A stretch of 43,056 bases of DNA. Source: Chitinophagaceae bacterium. GTDB taxonomy: Bacteria > Bacteroidota > Bacteroidia > Chitinophagales > Chitinophagaceae. A program made the translations under genes and the position numbers. Below, piece by piece: positions 1-6,620 of this stretch. Location of the stretch: positions 1 to 43,056 of the forward strand of contig JAEUVK010000015.1 in NCBI GenBank assembly GCA_016787135.1. Direction: 5' to 3'. The notes below the pieces were generated by a model that did no database searches, was not told where the DNA came from, and saw only the letters and a list, made by a program, of their open reading frames with translations. Numbering within the stretch: position 1 is the first letter of the stretch; each line of letters begins with the position of its first letter.

Positions 1-2
1 AA

Positions 3-191
3 CCCGTAATTCTTATTGGCCGCATCAACGATATATGATTGTAACCGATCACCTCCTTCTTTACGCAGTATTTCCCTGAAAGTATGGGCTGTATATTTCA
101 AAAATGAACCTTGCTGGCTTTCTTTGCTATTGGGTTCGCTGATACGTCGGGTTCCGGTGCGTGAAGACACGCACCAGGGCTTCGGACAGTG
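3..191 (-). pseudogene. Truncated IS200-like/REP-associated Y1 transposase fragment
   Basis: An open minus-strand frame runs from about 191 off the left edge of the window. It encodes a stretch with GSFLKYTAHTFREIL and, further on, VDAANKNYG. This resembles the middle of Bacteroidota REP-associated Y1 transposases, which carry GSFLKYTA and then a segment leading to NYxFWE. The N-terminal half with the HUH histidines is missing, because the frame is closed by TGA at 192-194 and no ATG lies in it. The frame reads straight through one of the two adjacent hairpins. I read it as a 5'-deleted remnant. The family call is from memory of the motif, and the C-terminal half lies outside the window. Confidence 0.45.
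156..175. repeat. Perfect 8-bp hairpin, REP-like
   Basis: GGTGCGTG at 156-163 and CACGCACC at 168-175 form a perfect 8-bp stem with an AAGA loop. It sits beside the transposase remnant and 19 bases from a second perfect hairpin. Paired GC-rich hairpins beside a Y1 transposase are typical of REP/BIME elements. Confidence 0.55.
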
Positions 192-194
192 TCA

Positions 195-222
195 CCCCGG
201 CGGGAAACGCCGGGGTTTTTTT
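195..222 (+). terminator. Rho-independent terminator-like hairpin, possibly part of a REP pair
   Basis: CCCCGGCG at 195-202 and CGCCGGGG at 208-215 form a perfect 8-bp stem with a GGAAA loop, followed by seven T (216-222) on the plus strand. It has the form of a strong intrinsic terminator for plus-strand transcription, yet no plus-strand gene ends here within the window. It may therefore be the second half of a REP-like pair. Confidence 0.6.
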
Positions 223-266
223 GCACAGTTCATGTTGGCGGATGTGCTTATGAGTCAGCCGTGTCG

Positions 267-758
267 TTACAAGACCGGTTCGAAATGAGCTTGCACTTTA
301 TTATGTAAGCTCGTTACTTGTTGCGAGTAGTAAACATTTTGCAGTTGTTCAGCTATTTGAGGTGTTCTTCTTACCCAACCTCTTAAGTCTGTTCTTAACT
401 GTTTCCAAAATAGATAATAATAATCGTCTTTAAACTTCATAATTGTGCTGTTATTTTTACTAAACAGATCAAAAGCTCTTTCGATTATTTCAGTTGTGAT
501 TATTAGCTCCGACATAACTTTAAAATGCGGTGAGTTTGGGTTTTGCATTTCGTTAGCTGGTTCACTTTCCCAAAGTTGGTTGCAGTCTTTGGCTTTTTCA
601 GAAACAGTCTTAAAGATTGATTGTTGAAGTGAAAGACGAATGTTTCGTCTCGCAAATGTGACTGAGAAGTAAAGAGCAGCAGTTGATATTATGAAAGCAA
701 GAATCGGTATAATAGAAGTCAAGCTAAAGTTTGAATTACTATGCAAGAGATAAGTCAT
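267..758 (-). CDS. Hypothetical protein with one N-terminal membrane segment
   Basis: I do not recognise this 163-residue protein. A hydrophobic segment at about residues 12-34 (IIPILAFIISTAALYF) is followed by an RR pair and a soluble, mostly helical domain rich in Asn, Gln, Lys and aromatic residues. This suggests a single-pass protein with a cytoplasmic C-terminal domain. The codons are more AT-rich than those of the metabolic genes to the right, and the gene lies between a transposase remnant and an outer-membrane-protein remnant. It is probably accessory DNA acquired by transfer. The start is an ATG at 758, and no convincing promoter is seen upstream. Confidence 0.65.
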   Translation of the reverse strand: MTYLLHSNSNFSLTSIIPILAFIISTAALYFSVTFARRNIRLSLQQSIFKTVSEKAKDCNQLWESEPANEMQNPNSPHFKVMSELIITTEIIERAFDLFSKNNSTIMKFKDDYYYLFWKQLRTDLRGWVRRTPQIAEQLQNVYYSQQVTSLHNKVQAHFEPVL

Positions 759-818
759 TTGTCAATATTTTATGACGGCTGATGGCATTTCCGCCAACAT
801 ATAAATATACGCAATACC

Positions 819-844
819 CCCCTGATTTTTAAACCCCTGATTTT
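819..844. repeat. Short direct repeat CCCCTGATTTT, two copies
   Basis: CCCCTGATTTT occurs at 819-829 and again at 834-844, a 15-bp period. The second copy is part of a small hairpin, CTGAT-TTTC-ATCAG (837-850). It lies in the unassigned stretch 759-935, in which I see no gene. Its function is unknown, and it could be a scar of past rearrangement. Confidence 0.4.
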
Positions 845-935
845 CATCAGTTGCCTATTGCGTTTTTTGTATTGTTCAATAGCGCCAATACCTGACTGCA
901 AACGAATAGTAAATATTTGTAAGCGATTGTATCTG

Positions 936-1028
936 GAAACGTTGCTAAAGATAAACGATCAGCCTATTCCGGAGAGATTATGGAATACAGGTTTGAACGC
1001 CGGTATATACTATAAGTTGAAATGGTAG
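936..1028 (+). pseudogene. C-terminal remnant of an outer-membrane beta-barrel protein
   Basis: A plus-strand frame ending with TAG at 1026-1028 encodes a tail containing PIPERLWNTGLNAGIYYKLKW. A final amphipathic strand ending in an aromatic residue is the usual C-terminus of Bacteroidota outer-membrane barrels such as TonB-dependent receptors. The frame stays open further left, but the residues upstream of about 936 do not look like a barrel, and there is no plausible start. I read it as the tail of a gene whose body was deleted. It converges on the glyoxalase-fold gene ending at 1031. Chance resemblance cannot be excluded. Confidence 0.4.
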
Positions 1029-1030
1029 CG

Positions 1031-1681
1031 TTACCGTTTCAGTTGGTAATTCTTTCCGTTGCTGGTAAAATTTATTTCCATCGGGAAATCGCCGGAAGGT
1101 TTATTGGTCGGATACCAGTTCCGGTTCCCGGGCACTACGATGAACAATCCTTCGTCATCACCAATAGCTTTGAATTGCGGCAGCGGCGCTTGTTTATCAA
1201 AATAAGAAAGCTGGTATTGTTCCAGCAATTGCTGCGTTGTTTCTTCCAATGTATCAGTGACAATGCCTATTTCATTAATAGAAAGGAACTGTGAAGATGA
1301 AAATGGTTCGTCAGTAACATTTTTAAGATCAAAGCGGGCAATCAATTCAACGATATTGCCGGCCGGATCAAAAAAATAAGCGGATCTCGCATGCCAGCTG
1401 GCAAAATCAGCGATCTCGCTTTGGTAATCGTTGATAAAGAGCAATGGCACTCTTTCGGTCAACCAGGCGCCGGCTTCATCTATTTTATTGCATGGGATAT
1501 TAATGGCAAAATGGTAAAAAGGATCGGCAGCACCGGCTTGTTCAAATACAAGCTCAGTACTGCCGATGGTGATAGTTGTATCGTCGTTACTGTTATCTGT
1601 CTTTAATTGTAATACCTGTGAATAGAAACCGGTAAGTTCATCCGGGTTCGATGTTTGCAATATTGCTTTGCTTATTTTCAC
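1031..1681 (-). CDS. VOC (glyoxalase/bleomycin-resistance) superfamily protein
   Basis: The protein has 216 residues. Its N-terminal half shows the vicinal-oxygen-chelate pattern: KAILQTSNPDELTGFYSQVL, then a strand with FEQ, an H in FYHFAINIP, and DPAGNIVELIAR near residue 115. A second, weaker half follows (INEIGIVTDTLEETTQQL to INFTSNGKNYQLKR), so two betaalphabetabetabeta modules are likely. Members bind a divalent metal and act on small molecules (lyase, isomerase, dioxygenase or resistance functions). The substrate cannot be told from sequence. The start is a GTG at 1681, chosen because the VOC fold begins directly after it. It lies 46 bp downstream of the cytochrome gene and is probably the last gene of that unit. 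Confidence 0.75.
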   Translation of the reverse strand: MKISKAILQTSNPDELTGFYSQVLQLKTDNSNDDTTITIGSTELVFEQAGAADPFYHFAINIPCNKIDEAGAWLTERVPLLFINDYQSEIADFASWHARSAYFFDPAGNIVELIARFDLKNVTDEPFSSSQFLSINEIGIVTDTLEETTQQLLEQYQLSYFDKQAPLPQFKAIGDDEGLFIVVPGNRNWYPTNKPSGDFPMEINFTSNGKNYQLKR

Positions 1682-1727
1682 AGTTCACAAACTTAGCATA
1701 TCCTTTAAAGCATCTTCTACACGGTAC

Positions 1728-2318
1728 TTACAGTTCAGCAAGCGCTTTCGGTCCCGGCACCACATTCTGAACCGGTTTGGTTGACTTCAGGAAGGCGAAG
1801 ATGGCTTTCAGGTCTGTATCGTTAAGATTTTTATAGACGAACCAGGGCATAGGGGGCAGCAAAGGGCGGCTTTCTACGAGGCCTTTTGATTTTCCTTCGC
1901 GGATAGCCCGGAAGAATTGTTCTTCACTCCAGTTGCCGATACCTGTTTCATCAGAGCTGATGTTGGCAGCATAGGATTGCCCCCAGGGGCCAACGGCTGA
2001 CGTAAGGTCCATCGCAAACAACATATAACCATCTTTCATCACGCTGGTGTTGGGTTTGCCTAAAGGTGCATTGGCTAGGTGACCACCAAAGCGATGCTCC
2101 ATGTCAAGCTCAGGACCGTTCGGTCCCATTGTTTTGGGAGAATGACAATCGTCACAACCCATCGCATTGACCAAATAGCTGCCGCGTTTGATCAGGCTGT
2201 CCTGGCTGAGCACTGCTTCACTGTTATCATTCTGTTTTGCGCCGGAGGATGTGCAGGCGATAAGGGCGAATGATATAGTTCCTGTAAAAAGAGCAAGAAT
2301 AAGGATCGTTTTTTTCAT
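1728..2318 (-). CDS. Monohaem cytochrome c lipoprotein
   Basis: The protein has 196 residues. A lipoprotein signal ends at Cys22 (SFALIACTSS). One haem c site, CDDCH, is at residues 55-59 in the typical context RGSYLVNAMGCDDCHSPK. Methionines further on, for example in LPPMPWFVYKNL, could supply the distal ligand. The C-terminal segment DLKAIFAFLKSTKPVQNVVP is the usual last helix and tail of diaphorase-like or alcohol-dehydrogenase-type cytochrome c subunits. It is expected to be a periplasmic, membrane-tethered electron carrier. The redox partner is not in the window. It lies 29 bp downstream of the DUF1772-like membrane protein gene, so the two are probably co-transcribed. Confidence 0.85.
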   Translation of the reverse strand: MKKTILILALFTGTISFALIACTSSGAKQNDNSEAVLSQDSLIKRGSYLVNAMGCDDCHSPKTMGPNGPELDMEHRFGGHLANAPLGKPNTSVMKDGYMLFAMDLTSAVGPWGQSYAANISSDETGIGNWSEEQFFRAIREGKSKGLVESRPLLPPMPWFVYKNLNDTDLKAIFAFLKSTKPVQNVVPGPKALAEL

Positions 2319-2347
2319 TGTTCTGATTTTATAGTTGATAGGTTTAA

Positions 2348-2815
2348 TTACATACCGAATATGAATCCTGTAAGCAGGCTGATAAAACCGATGATATTAA
2401 CCACCTGCCTGATGTGATAGATGGAAAGCCATTTGGCACGGTAGTCTTTCCAGTCGGCAGGATAGTCGGACAGGGTCCATGTATTGATGATCTTGTTGAG
2501 CGGTACATTGCCTTTTAATGTCAGCACAATATCGGCCACTAAAGAGAGCAGGGCGATCACCGAGCAGATGAATAACCAGCCTGATGGATTGGTGACACAA
2601 AATGACACTAAGAGGATGGAGGATGACAACGTGAGATAATACACGGTCTTCAGGGTTTGCTGCAGGTTCTTATCCAGTAAATGTCTTGATTCGATGTAGG
2701 CAGCGGGCTGCAGGTTCTTTGTTACGTTCGACATCGCCAGCAGGTAAAAGAATGCCTGGCTGATGACCACTGCATAAAGTACCAGGGTGATGAATAAGGT
2801 AATCTTGATCGCCAT
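2348..2815 (-). CDS. DUF1772-like four-helix membrane protein
   Basis: The protein has 155 residues and about four membrane helices (residues 5-27, 58-77, 80-102 and 135-153). The pattern GNVPLNKIINTW, then PADWKDYRAKW and an H-x-x-R (YHIRQ), is characteristic of the DUF1772/anthrone-oxygenase-like family, whose conserved Asn, Trp and Arg lie between the second and last helices. Biochemical function in bacteria is mostly unknown. It is the first gene of a likely three-gene unit with the cytochrome and the VOC protein. A promoter-like sequence with a repeated TGTGACA lies just upstream. Confidence 0.7.
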   Translation of the reverse strand: MAIKITLFITLVLYAVVISQAFFYLLAMSNVTKNLQPAAYIESRHLLDKNLQQTLKTVYYLTLSSSILLVSFCVTNPSGWLFICSVIALLSLVADIVLTLKGNVPLNKIINTWTLSDYPADWKDYRAKWLSIYHIRQVVNIIGFISLLTGFIFGM

Positions 2816-2853
2816 AAGTATAAGGTTTAAGATCTGGTTTTGAATAGCGGTGC

Positions 2854-2882
2854 AAATTAGACTTGTGACAGGCCTGTGACAA
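2854..2882 (-). promoter_or_regulatory. Putative promoter with repeated TGTGACA operator
   Basis: On the minus strand TTG (2882-2880) is followed by 20 bases and TAATTTG (2859-2853). This is close to the Bacteroidota form TTG-N17-23-TAnnTTTG, but one base short in the -7 box. The spacer carries TGTGACA twice on the plus strand (2864-2870 and 2875-2881), 11 bp apart, about one helical turn. The two are also near-symmetrical around AGGCCT. The arrangement suggests a regulator that occludes or activates the promoter of the DUF1772/cytochrome/VOC unit. Confidence 0.35.
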
Positions 2883-2949
2883 TGGGAGGGTGTGCAGACT
2901 GTCGTAATCTGTGTATGAATTGTGTCAGCGTTACCAACGGTATAAAATA

Positions 2950-2971
2950 AAAAAGCTGCCTTTCGGGCAGC
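2950..2971 (-). terminator. Intrinsic terminator after the SxtJ-like gene
   Basis: On the minus strand GCTGCC (2971-2966) and GGCAGC (2960-2955) form a stem with a CGAAA loop, followed by six T and an AT-rich run. It lies 27 bp past the stop of the SxtJ-like gene and closes the carbamoyltransferase operon. Confidence 0.75.
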
Positions 2972-2998
2972 CTTCAGTTAAATAAAGCAGGTAATCCT

Positions 2999-3361
2999 TT
3001 ACCAGGTCTTTTCGAAAGCTTTCTTATCCATTTTCCTGTTCACGTCAATGAAATAGGTCTTGTACTTTCCGGACAGCATCAGCGGATCTTTGGTGAACAG
3101 CCTGTTGATAAGGGCTGCGGGGAACAGGATTAAGAAAAAAATAAGACTAAGCAGAATATTAGGTACGATGTAACTAAGCACCCTGGCCAGTTGCATCCAG
3201 GCCCATTCGATCTTTTGGCTCAGGTAAGCGGAAGTGGCCCCGGTGATACCTGTAGCCAATGAAACATAGACTGCCCATTTCCAGCCAAAGACCAGGTACA
3301 TGACAAGGAAGCCCATGGAGATGACCAGTATGGTTGTCCGGGATGTGTCTTTTTTTGTCAT
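2999..3361 (-). CDS. SxtJ-like membrane protein
   Basis: The protein has 120 residues and about three membrane segments: residues 10-27 (TILVISMGFLVMYLVFG), 28-47 and 62-88 (a long hydrophobic run with IVPNILLSLIFFLILFP). The tail holds RLFTKDPLMLSGKYKTYF, a polar motif typical of SxtJ-family proteins. SxtJ was named from the saxitoxin cluster, where it neighbours an O-carbamoyltransferase. Homologues recur beside such enzymes in many bacteria, but no biochemical role is established to my knowledge. It is the last gene of a compact operon, starting 9 bp after the DUF5989-like gene. A scaffold or membrane anchor for the carbamoyltransferase is a reasonable inference. Confidence 0.75.
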   Translation of the reverse strand: MTKKDTSRTTILVISMGFLVMYLVFGWKWAVYVSLATGITGATSAYLSQKIEWAWMQLARVLSYIVPNILLSLIFFLILFPAALINRLFTKDPLMLSGKYKTYFIDVNRKMDKKAFEKTW

Positions 3362-3370
3362 ACTATTCGA

Positions 3371-3520
3371 TCAGAATAATGAATAAATAAATGGGGCAAC
3401 GGAACTGGCACCGCCGAAAATAATCAGCAGCCCAAGCAGCAACAATACAATAATGACCGGTGCTAGCCAGAATTTCTTACGTTCTTTCAGAAAGTTCCAG
3501 AGATCTTTTAAAAATTCCAT
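3371..3520 (-). CDS. DUF5989/SxtK-like small membrane protein
   Basis: This 49-residue gene is easy to miss. It starts at the ATG at 3520, begins MEFLKDLWNFLKERKKFWLA and ends ...APFIYSLF at a TGA at 3371. A basic amphipathic N-terminus (residues 1-18) leads into one hydrophobic helix (about 20-36, PVIIVLLLLGLLIIFGG). This is the signature of the DUF5989 family, and in size and position it matches SxtK of saxitoxin clusters. It lies 1 bp after the SGNH hydrolase stop and 9 bp before the SxtJ-like start, which strongly supports translation as part of the operon. Its function is unknown; it may be a membrane partner of the carbamoyltransferase. Confidence 0.8.
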   Translation of the reverse strand: MEFLKDLWNFLKERKKFWLAPVIIVLLLLGLLIIFGGASSVAPFIYSLF

Positions 3521-3521
3521 C

Positions 3522-4613
3522 TTAATTACTTTTTGCTGTAGTAAGATATTTATATACGATACCGGCTACAAACTCATGACCATACTTTGACCAGTGGTTG
3601 TCGTACTCCGATTCGAAATGTTTTTTGTTCTTTGTGTAGCCTTCGGTCATGGGTATTGTCAGGTCGATAAATTCCATTCCCAGCTCTTTGCAATAATCCG
3701 CTGCCATAGTATTCAGCCAGGCTACTTTCGATTTATCCATATCGCCGCTATAGATATTTGTACGGGGTGCATCCATGACAAATATGATCCTTTTGTTTCC
3801 CAGTTCCGCTTTGATCTTTCTAAAAAGATAGCCGGCTACAGCCTTTATTGAATCCTTCTTGTCCATAATGTCGCTGACAGCCACATTCATTTCCGCTTCT
3901 TTGGCGCCGTCTTTGGAAATAAATCTTTCCTTCAGCTTCAGGTTATCATACACCCAGCGGAAAAAAGATGATCTCTTTAAGATATTTCCTCCCGGTATTT
4001 TATTATGACTACGTTCAGGTTTGACGGGCTGTATTTCTGTAAAAGTACCGTCATTATCCATTTTCAGGGTCATGAAGAAAGGAGTGTAGGTTAACCCGTT
4101 GATTGACTCGTGAAAATCATTATGGATGAGATTGAAGATATAGATATCAGGGGAATACTGTTTTTCCACATACCGGGACACATGCAGGTATTGCGATAGT
4201 GGTGAAGCGGAAACGCCGAAGCTGTATACTTCATATTTGTCGCCAAGCAGGTTATCCAGTACGCTGGGATATTTTTCTTCTGCATCCACCTGCCATGCTT
4301 CAATATACGAGTCGCCTATAACGGCGATCCGGGTCACGCCTTGTTTTTTCCCGGTGAAGTAATCAACAGGGCTATTCCAGCCGTCATTATTCACCCGCCA
4401 TCTTCCTCTTTGCTGTTCAAATTTCCCGATCGTAAACAATCCCCTGGTACCATTATCGCGGCCGTATTTTACAATGCCGTTCGCTTCATCATAAAATACA
4501 TTGGGCCTTTCGCTGCCCGGGAAGAAGATCCTTGATAGTATTTCCAGTAATATAAAAAGGACCAGCAGCATGGGGATGGTGACAAGAAAAAGATTCTTCA
4601 GTAATTTTTTCAT
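3522..4613 (-). CDS. Membrane-anchored SGNH/GDSL-type hydrolase
   Basis: The protein has 363 residues. An N-terminal hydrophobic segment (about 8-29) anchors it in the inner membrane with the rest outside. The block I nucleophile is in IAVIGDSYIEAWQV (Ser102). FGVSASPLSQYLH supplies the block II Gly, LIHNDFHES gives the block III Asn-Asp, and the catalytic Asp/His pair is in DNHWSKYGHEF (Asp338, His340). The family removes or transfers acyl groups on carbohydrates, in the manner of AlgJ/AlgX-like acetyltransferases or esterases. It starts 12 bp after the carbamoyltransferase gene and ends 1 bp before the DUF5989-like gene. It may act on the carbamoylated product or on the surface polysaccharide. 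The substrate is unknown. Confidence 0.8.
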   Translation of the reverse strand: MKKLLKNLFLVTIPMLLVLFILLEILSRIFFPGSERPNVFYDEANGIVKYGRDNGTRGLFTIGKFEQQRGRWRVNNDGWNSPVDYFTGKKQGVTRIAVIGDSYIEAWQVDAEEKYPSVLDNLLGDKYEVYSFGVSASPLSQYLHVSRYVEKQYSPDIYIFNLIHNDFHESINGLTYTPFFMTLKMDNDGTFTEIQPVKPERSHNKIPGGNILKRSSFFRWVYDNLKLKERFISKDGAKEAEMNVAVSDIMDKKDSIKAVAGYLFRKIKAELGNKRIIFVMDAPRTNIYSGDMDKSKVAWLNTMAADYCKELGMEFIDLTIPMTEGYTKNKKHFESEYDNHWSKYGHEFVAGIVYKYLTTAKSN

Positions 4614-4625
4614 ACACTGATCCGT

Positions 4626-6491
4626 TTAATCAGGTTTAAATTTCCCCATCCATTTCTCCCTGTTCTCATGATCCGGCTGTTCCGTTTTTATCAATACAAA
4701 ATCATTGATGGCCAGGTAATCCATTTCCGTGCTCATAAAACATCTGTAGGCCTCTTCGGGGGTACAGACAATAGGTTCTCCCCGTACATTGAAGCTTGTG
4801 TTCACCAACAAGCCATAGCCTGTTTTTTCTTTGAATGTATGGATCAGTTCCCGGTACCGGGGATTTGTTTCTTTATGAACAGTTTGTACCCTTGCTGAGA
4901 AATCAAGATGGGTGACAGGTTGAATATCGCTTCTTTCAAGGTACAATTTTTCCCACATATCCAGCTCGTGATAGTCAGCCGGAAGCGGTTTTCTTCTTTG
5001 CTCAATGACGTCAGCCACCAGCAACATATAAGGGGAAGCGCCGGATAATCCGAAATAGTCGTTGGCATCTTCCGCTAATACTGACGGTGCAAACGGTCTG
5101 AACCCTTCCCTGTATTTTATTTTAAGGTTAAGCTTTTTCTGCATCTCTTTATTCCTGGCGTCAGCAAGGATACTCCGGTTACCTAATGCCCGGGGGCCGA
5201 ATTCCATTCTTCCCTGGAACCATCCTACTACATTTCCCTCAGCAAGATAACCGGCCACTTCATGACAGAGATCTTCAAAGCGTTCCTTTTTGTGGTAAAC
5301 AGCTTTGTATTTTTTTAATGAGTGGATGATCTCTTTGTCGGCATAATCCGGGCCGAGATAGAAGCCATGATGCGGGAAAGCTTCTTTTGAAACAACCCGT
5401 GGCTGACCAAAATACATGTAATGCGCCATTTGTGCCGATCCCAATGAACCTCCCGCATCGCCGGAAGCAGGTTGTATGAACACGTCTTTGAATATCTTCT
5501 CCTTTACGATCTTTCCATTGGCTACACAATTCAATGCTACGCCACCTGACATGCACAGGTAGTCGGAACCCGTAATTCTTTTTGCTTCTTTTGCCATTTT
5601 CAGAACGATCTCTTCTGTCACCTGCTGAATGGCATAAGCTAAGTTGCATTGTGTTTGTTCAGGTTTCCTGTCAGGCGGAACAACGGGAAACCCAAAAAGT
5701 TTTTCCCATTTTTTTGCTTTGATCATCCTGAGCCCGGTGGCATAATTAAAATAATCCTGGTTCAGCCAGATAGAGCCATCTTCTTTGATGGAGACAAGAT
5801 ACTCTTTGATCAGCGCAATGAATTGCTGTGTTTCTTTCGAATGCGGGTTACCGTACGGGGCCAGTCCCATCAGCTTATACTCTCCTGAGTTTACCCTGAA
5901 CCCCAGGTAGTAGGTAAATGCTGAATAGAGCAGCCCGACAGAATGGGGGAACCGCATTTCCTTCAGCATCGTTATTTCACTTCCTTTACCGTGGCAGATA
6001 GAAGCGGTTGCCCATTCACCTACGCCATCTATGCTTAGTATTGCAGCTTCTTCAAATGCTGATGAGTAGAATGCACTGGCTGCATGCGATAAGTGGTGTT
6101 CAGAAAAAAGGAGTTTTAGTTTCTTTTTATCATAACTGCCGGCTTCCATCAATCCTTCGCAGATCATTTTTTTCAGGAACATTTTTTCTTTCAGCCATGC
6201 CGGCATAGCTTTCAGAAAAGAAACAAGCCCCCTGGGAGAAAAGGCATAGTAGGTCTCCAGCAATCTTTCAAATTTCAGAAGGGGTTTGTCATAAAATATG
6301 ACAGCATCGAGCTCGTCAATGCTGATCGCTGCATAGTCAAGGCAGAAACGGATGGCATTTACCGGGAAGTCAGGGGTGTGTTTTTTCCGGGTAAACCTTT
6401 CTTCCTGTGCGGCAGCAACGATCTCTCCATCTATCAGTAAGGTAGCGGCTGCGTCATGATAAAAAGCAGAAATTCCTAAGATCGCTTTCAT
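4626..6491 (-). CDS. O-carbamoyltransferase, NodU/CmcH/SxtI family
   Basis: The protein has 621 residues, the usual family length. The N-terminal Kae1-like domain shows HDAAATLLIDGEIVAAAQEE (His12), the metal-binding motif EHHLSHAASA (His132, His133, His136), the ATP-site motif SIDGVGEWAT, GGVALNC and GDAGGSLG. The C-terminal domain has the hallmark FGPRALGNRSIL, then REGFRPFAPSVL and NTSFNVRGEPIVCTPEEA. The family uses carbamoyl phosphate and ATP, through a carbamoyl-adenylate, to carbamoylate a hydroxyl of a sugar or natural product. It heads the operon with the SGNH hydrolase, DUF5989-like and SxtJ-like genes. The EPS locus about 4 kb away makes a sugar acceptor plausible, but that is inference. 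Confidence 0.92.
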   Translation of the reverse strand: MKAILGISAFYHDAAATLLIDGEIVAAAQEERFTRKKHTPDFPVNAIRFCLDYAAISIDELDAVIFYDKPLLKFERLLETYYAFSPRGLVSFLKAMPAWLKEKMFLKKMICEGLMEAGSYDKKKLKLLFSEHHLSHAASAFYSSAFEEAAILSIDGVGEWATASICHGKGSEITMLKEMRFPHSVGLLYSAFTYYLGFRVNSGEYKLMGLAPYGNPHSKETQQFIALIKEYLVSIKEDGSIWLNQDYFNYATGLRMIKAKKWEKLFGFPVVPPDRKPEQTQCNLAYAIQQVTEEIVLKMAKEAKRITGSDYLCMSGGVALNCVANGKIVKEKIFKDVFIQPASGDAGGSLGSAQMAHYMYFGQPRVVSKEAFPHHGFYLGPDYADKEIIHSLKKYKAVYHKKERFEDLCHEVAGYLAEGNVVGWFQGRMEFGPRALGNRSILADARNKEMQKKLNLKIKYREGFRPFAPSVLAEDANDYFGLSGASPYMLLVADVIEQRRKPLPADYHELDMWEKLYLERSDIQPVTHLDFSARVQTVHKETNPRYRELIHTFKEKTGYGLLVNTSFNVRGEPIVCTPEEAYRCFMSTEMDYLAINDFVLIKTEQPDHENREKWMGKFKPD

Positions 6492-6585
6492 TCAATGTGT
6501 TTATACCGGCGGGTGGTCCGGACTTTTAATTGAAGATAGTGATTCAGTGGATTGAAATTGTTTTTAAACGGGCGGGAAAATAAAA

Positions 6586-6607
6586 GGCCGCACATTTTTA
6601 GTGCGGC
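6586..6607 (-). terminator. Intrinsic terminator after the M14-like gene
   Basis: On the minus strand GCCGCAC (6607-6601), loop TAAAAAT and GTGCGGC (6593-6587) form a perfect 7-bp stem, followed by CTTTTATTTT. It begins 13 bp past the stop at 6621. It therefore separates this gene from the carbamoyltransferase operon. Confidence 0.75.
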
Positions 6608-6620
6608 TCCTTATAAGTTT

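Noticed and set aside
16..288. Plus-strand frame of 90 codons at the left edge
   Set aside because: It runs through both hairpins and ends inside the hypothetical gene on the other strand. The opposite frame carries the recognisable transposase motif.
5275..5649. Second minus-strand frame of 124 codons inside the carbamoyltransferase
   Set aside because: It overlaps the conserved catalytic C-terminal part in another frame, and the motif-bearing frame is clearly the real one.
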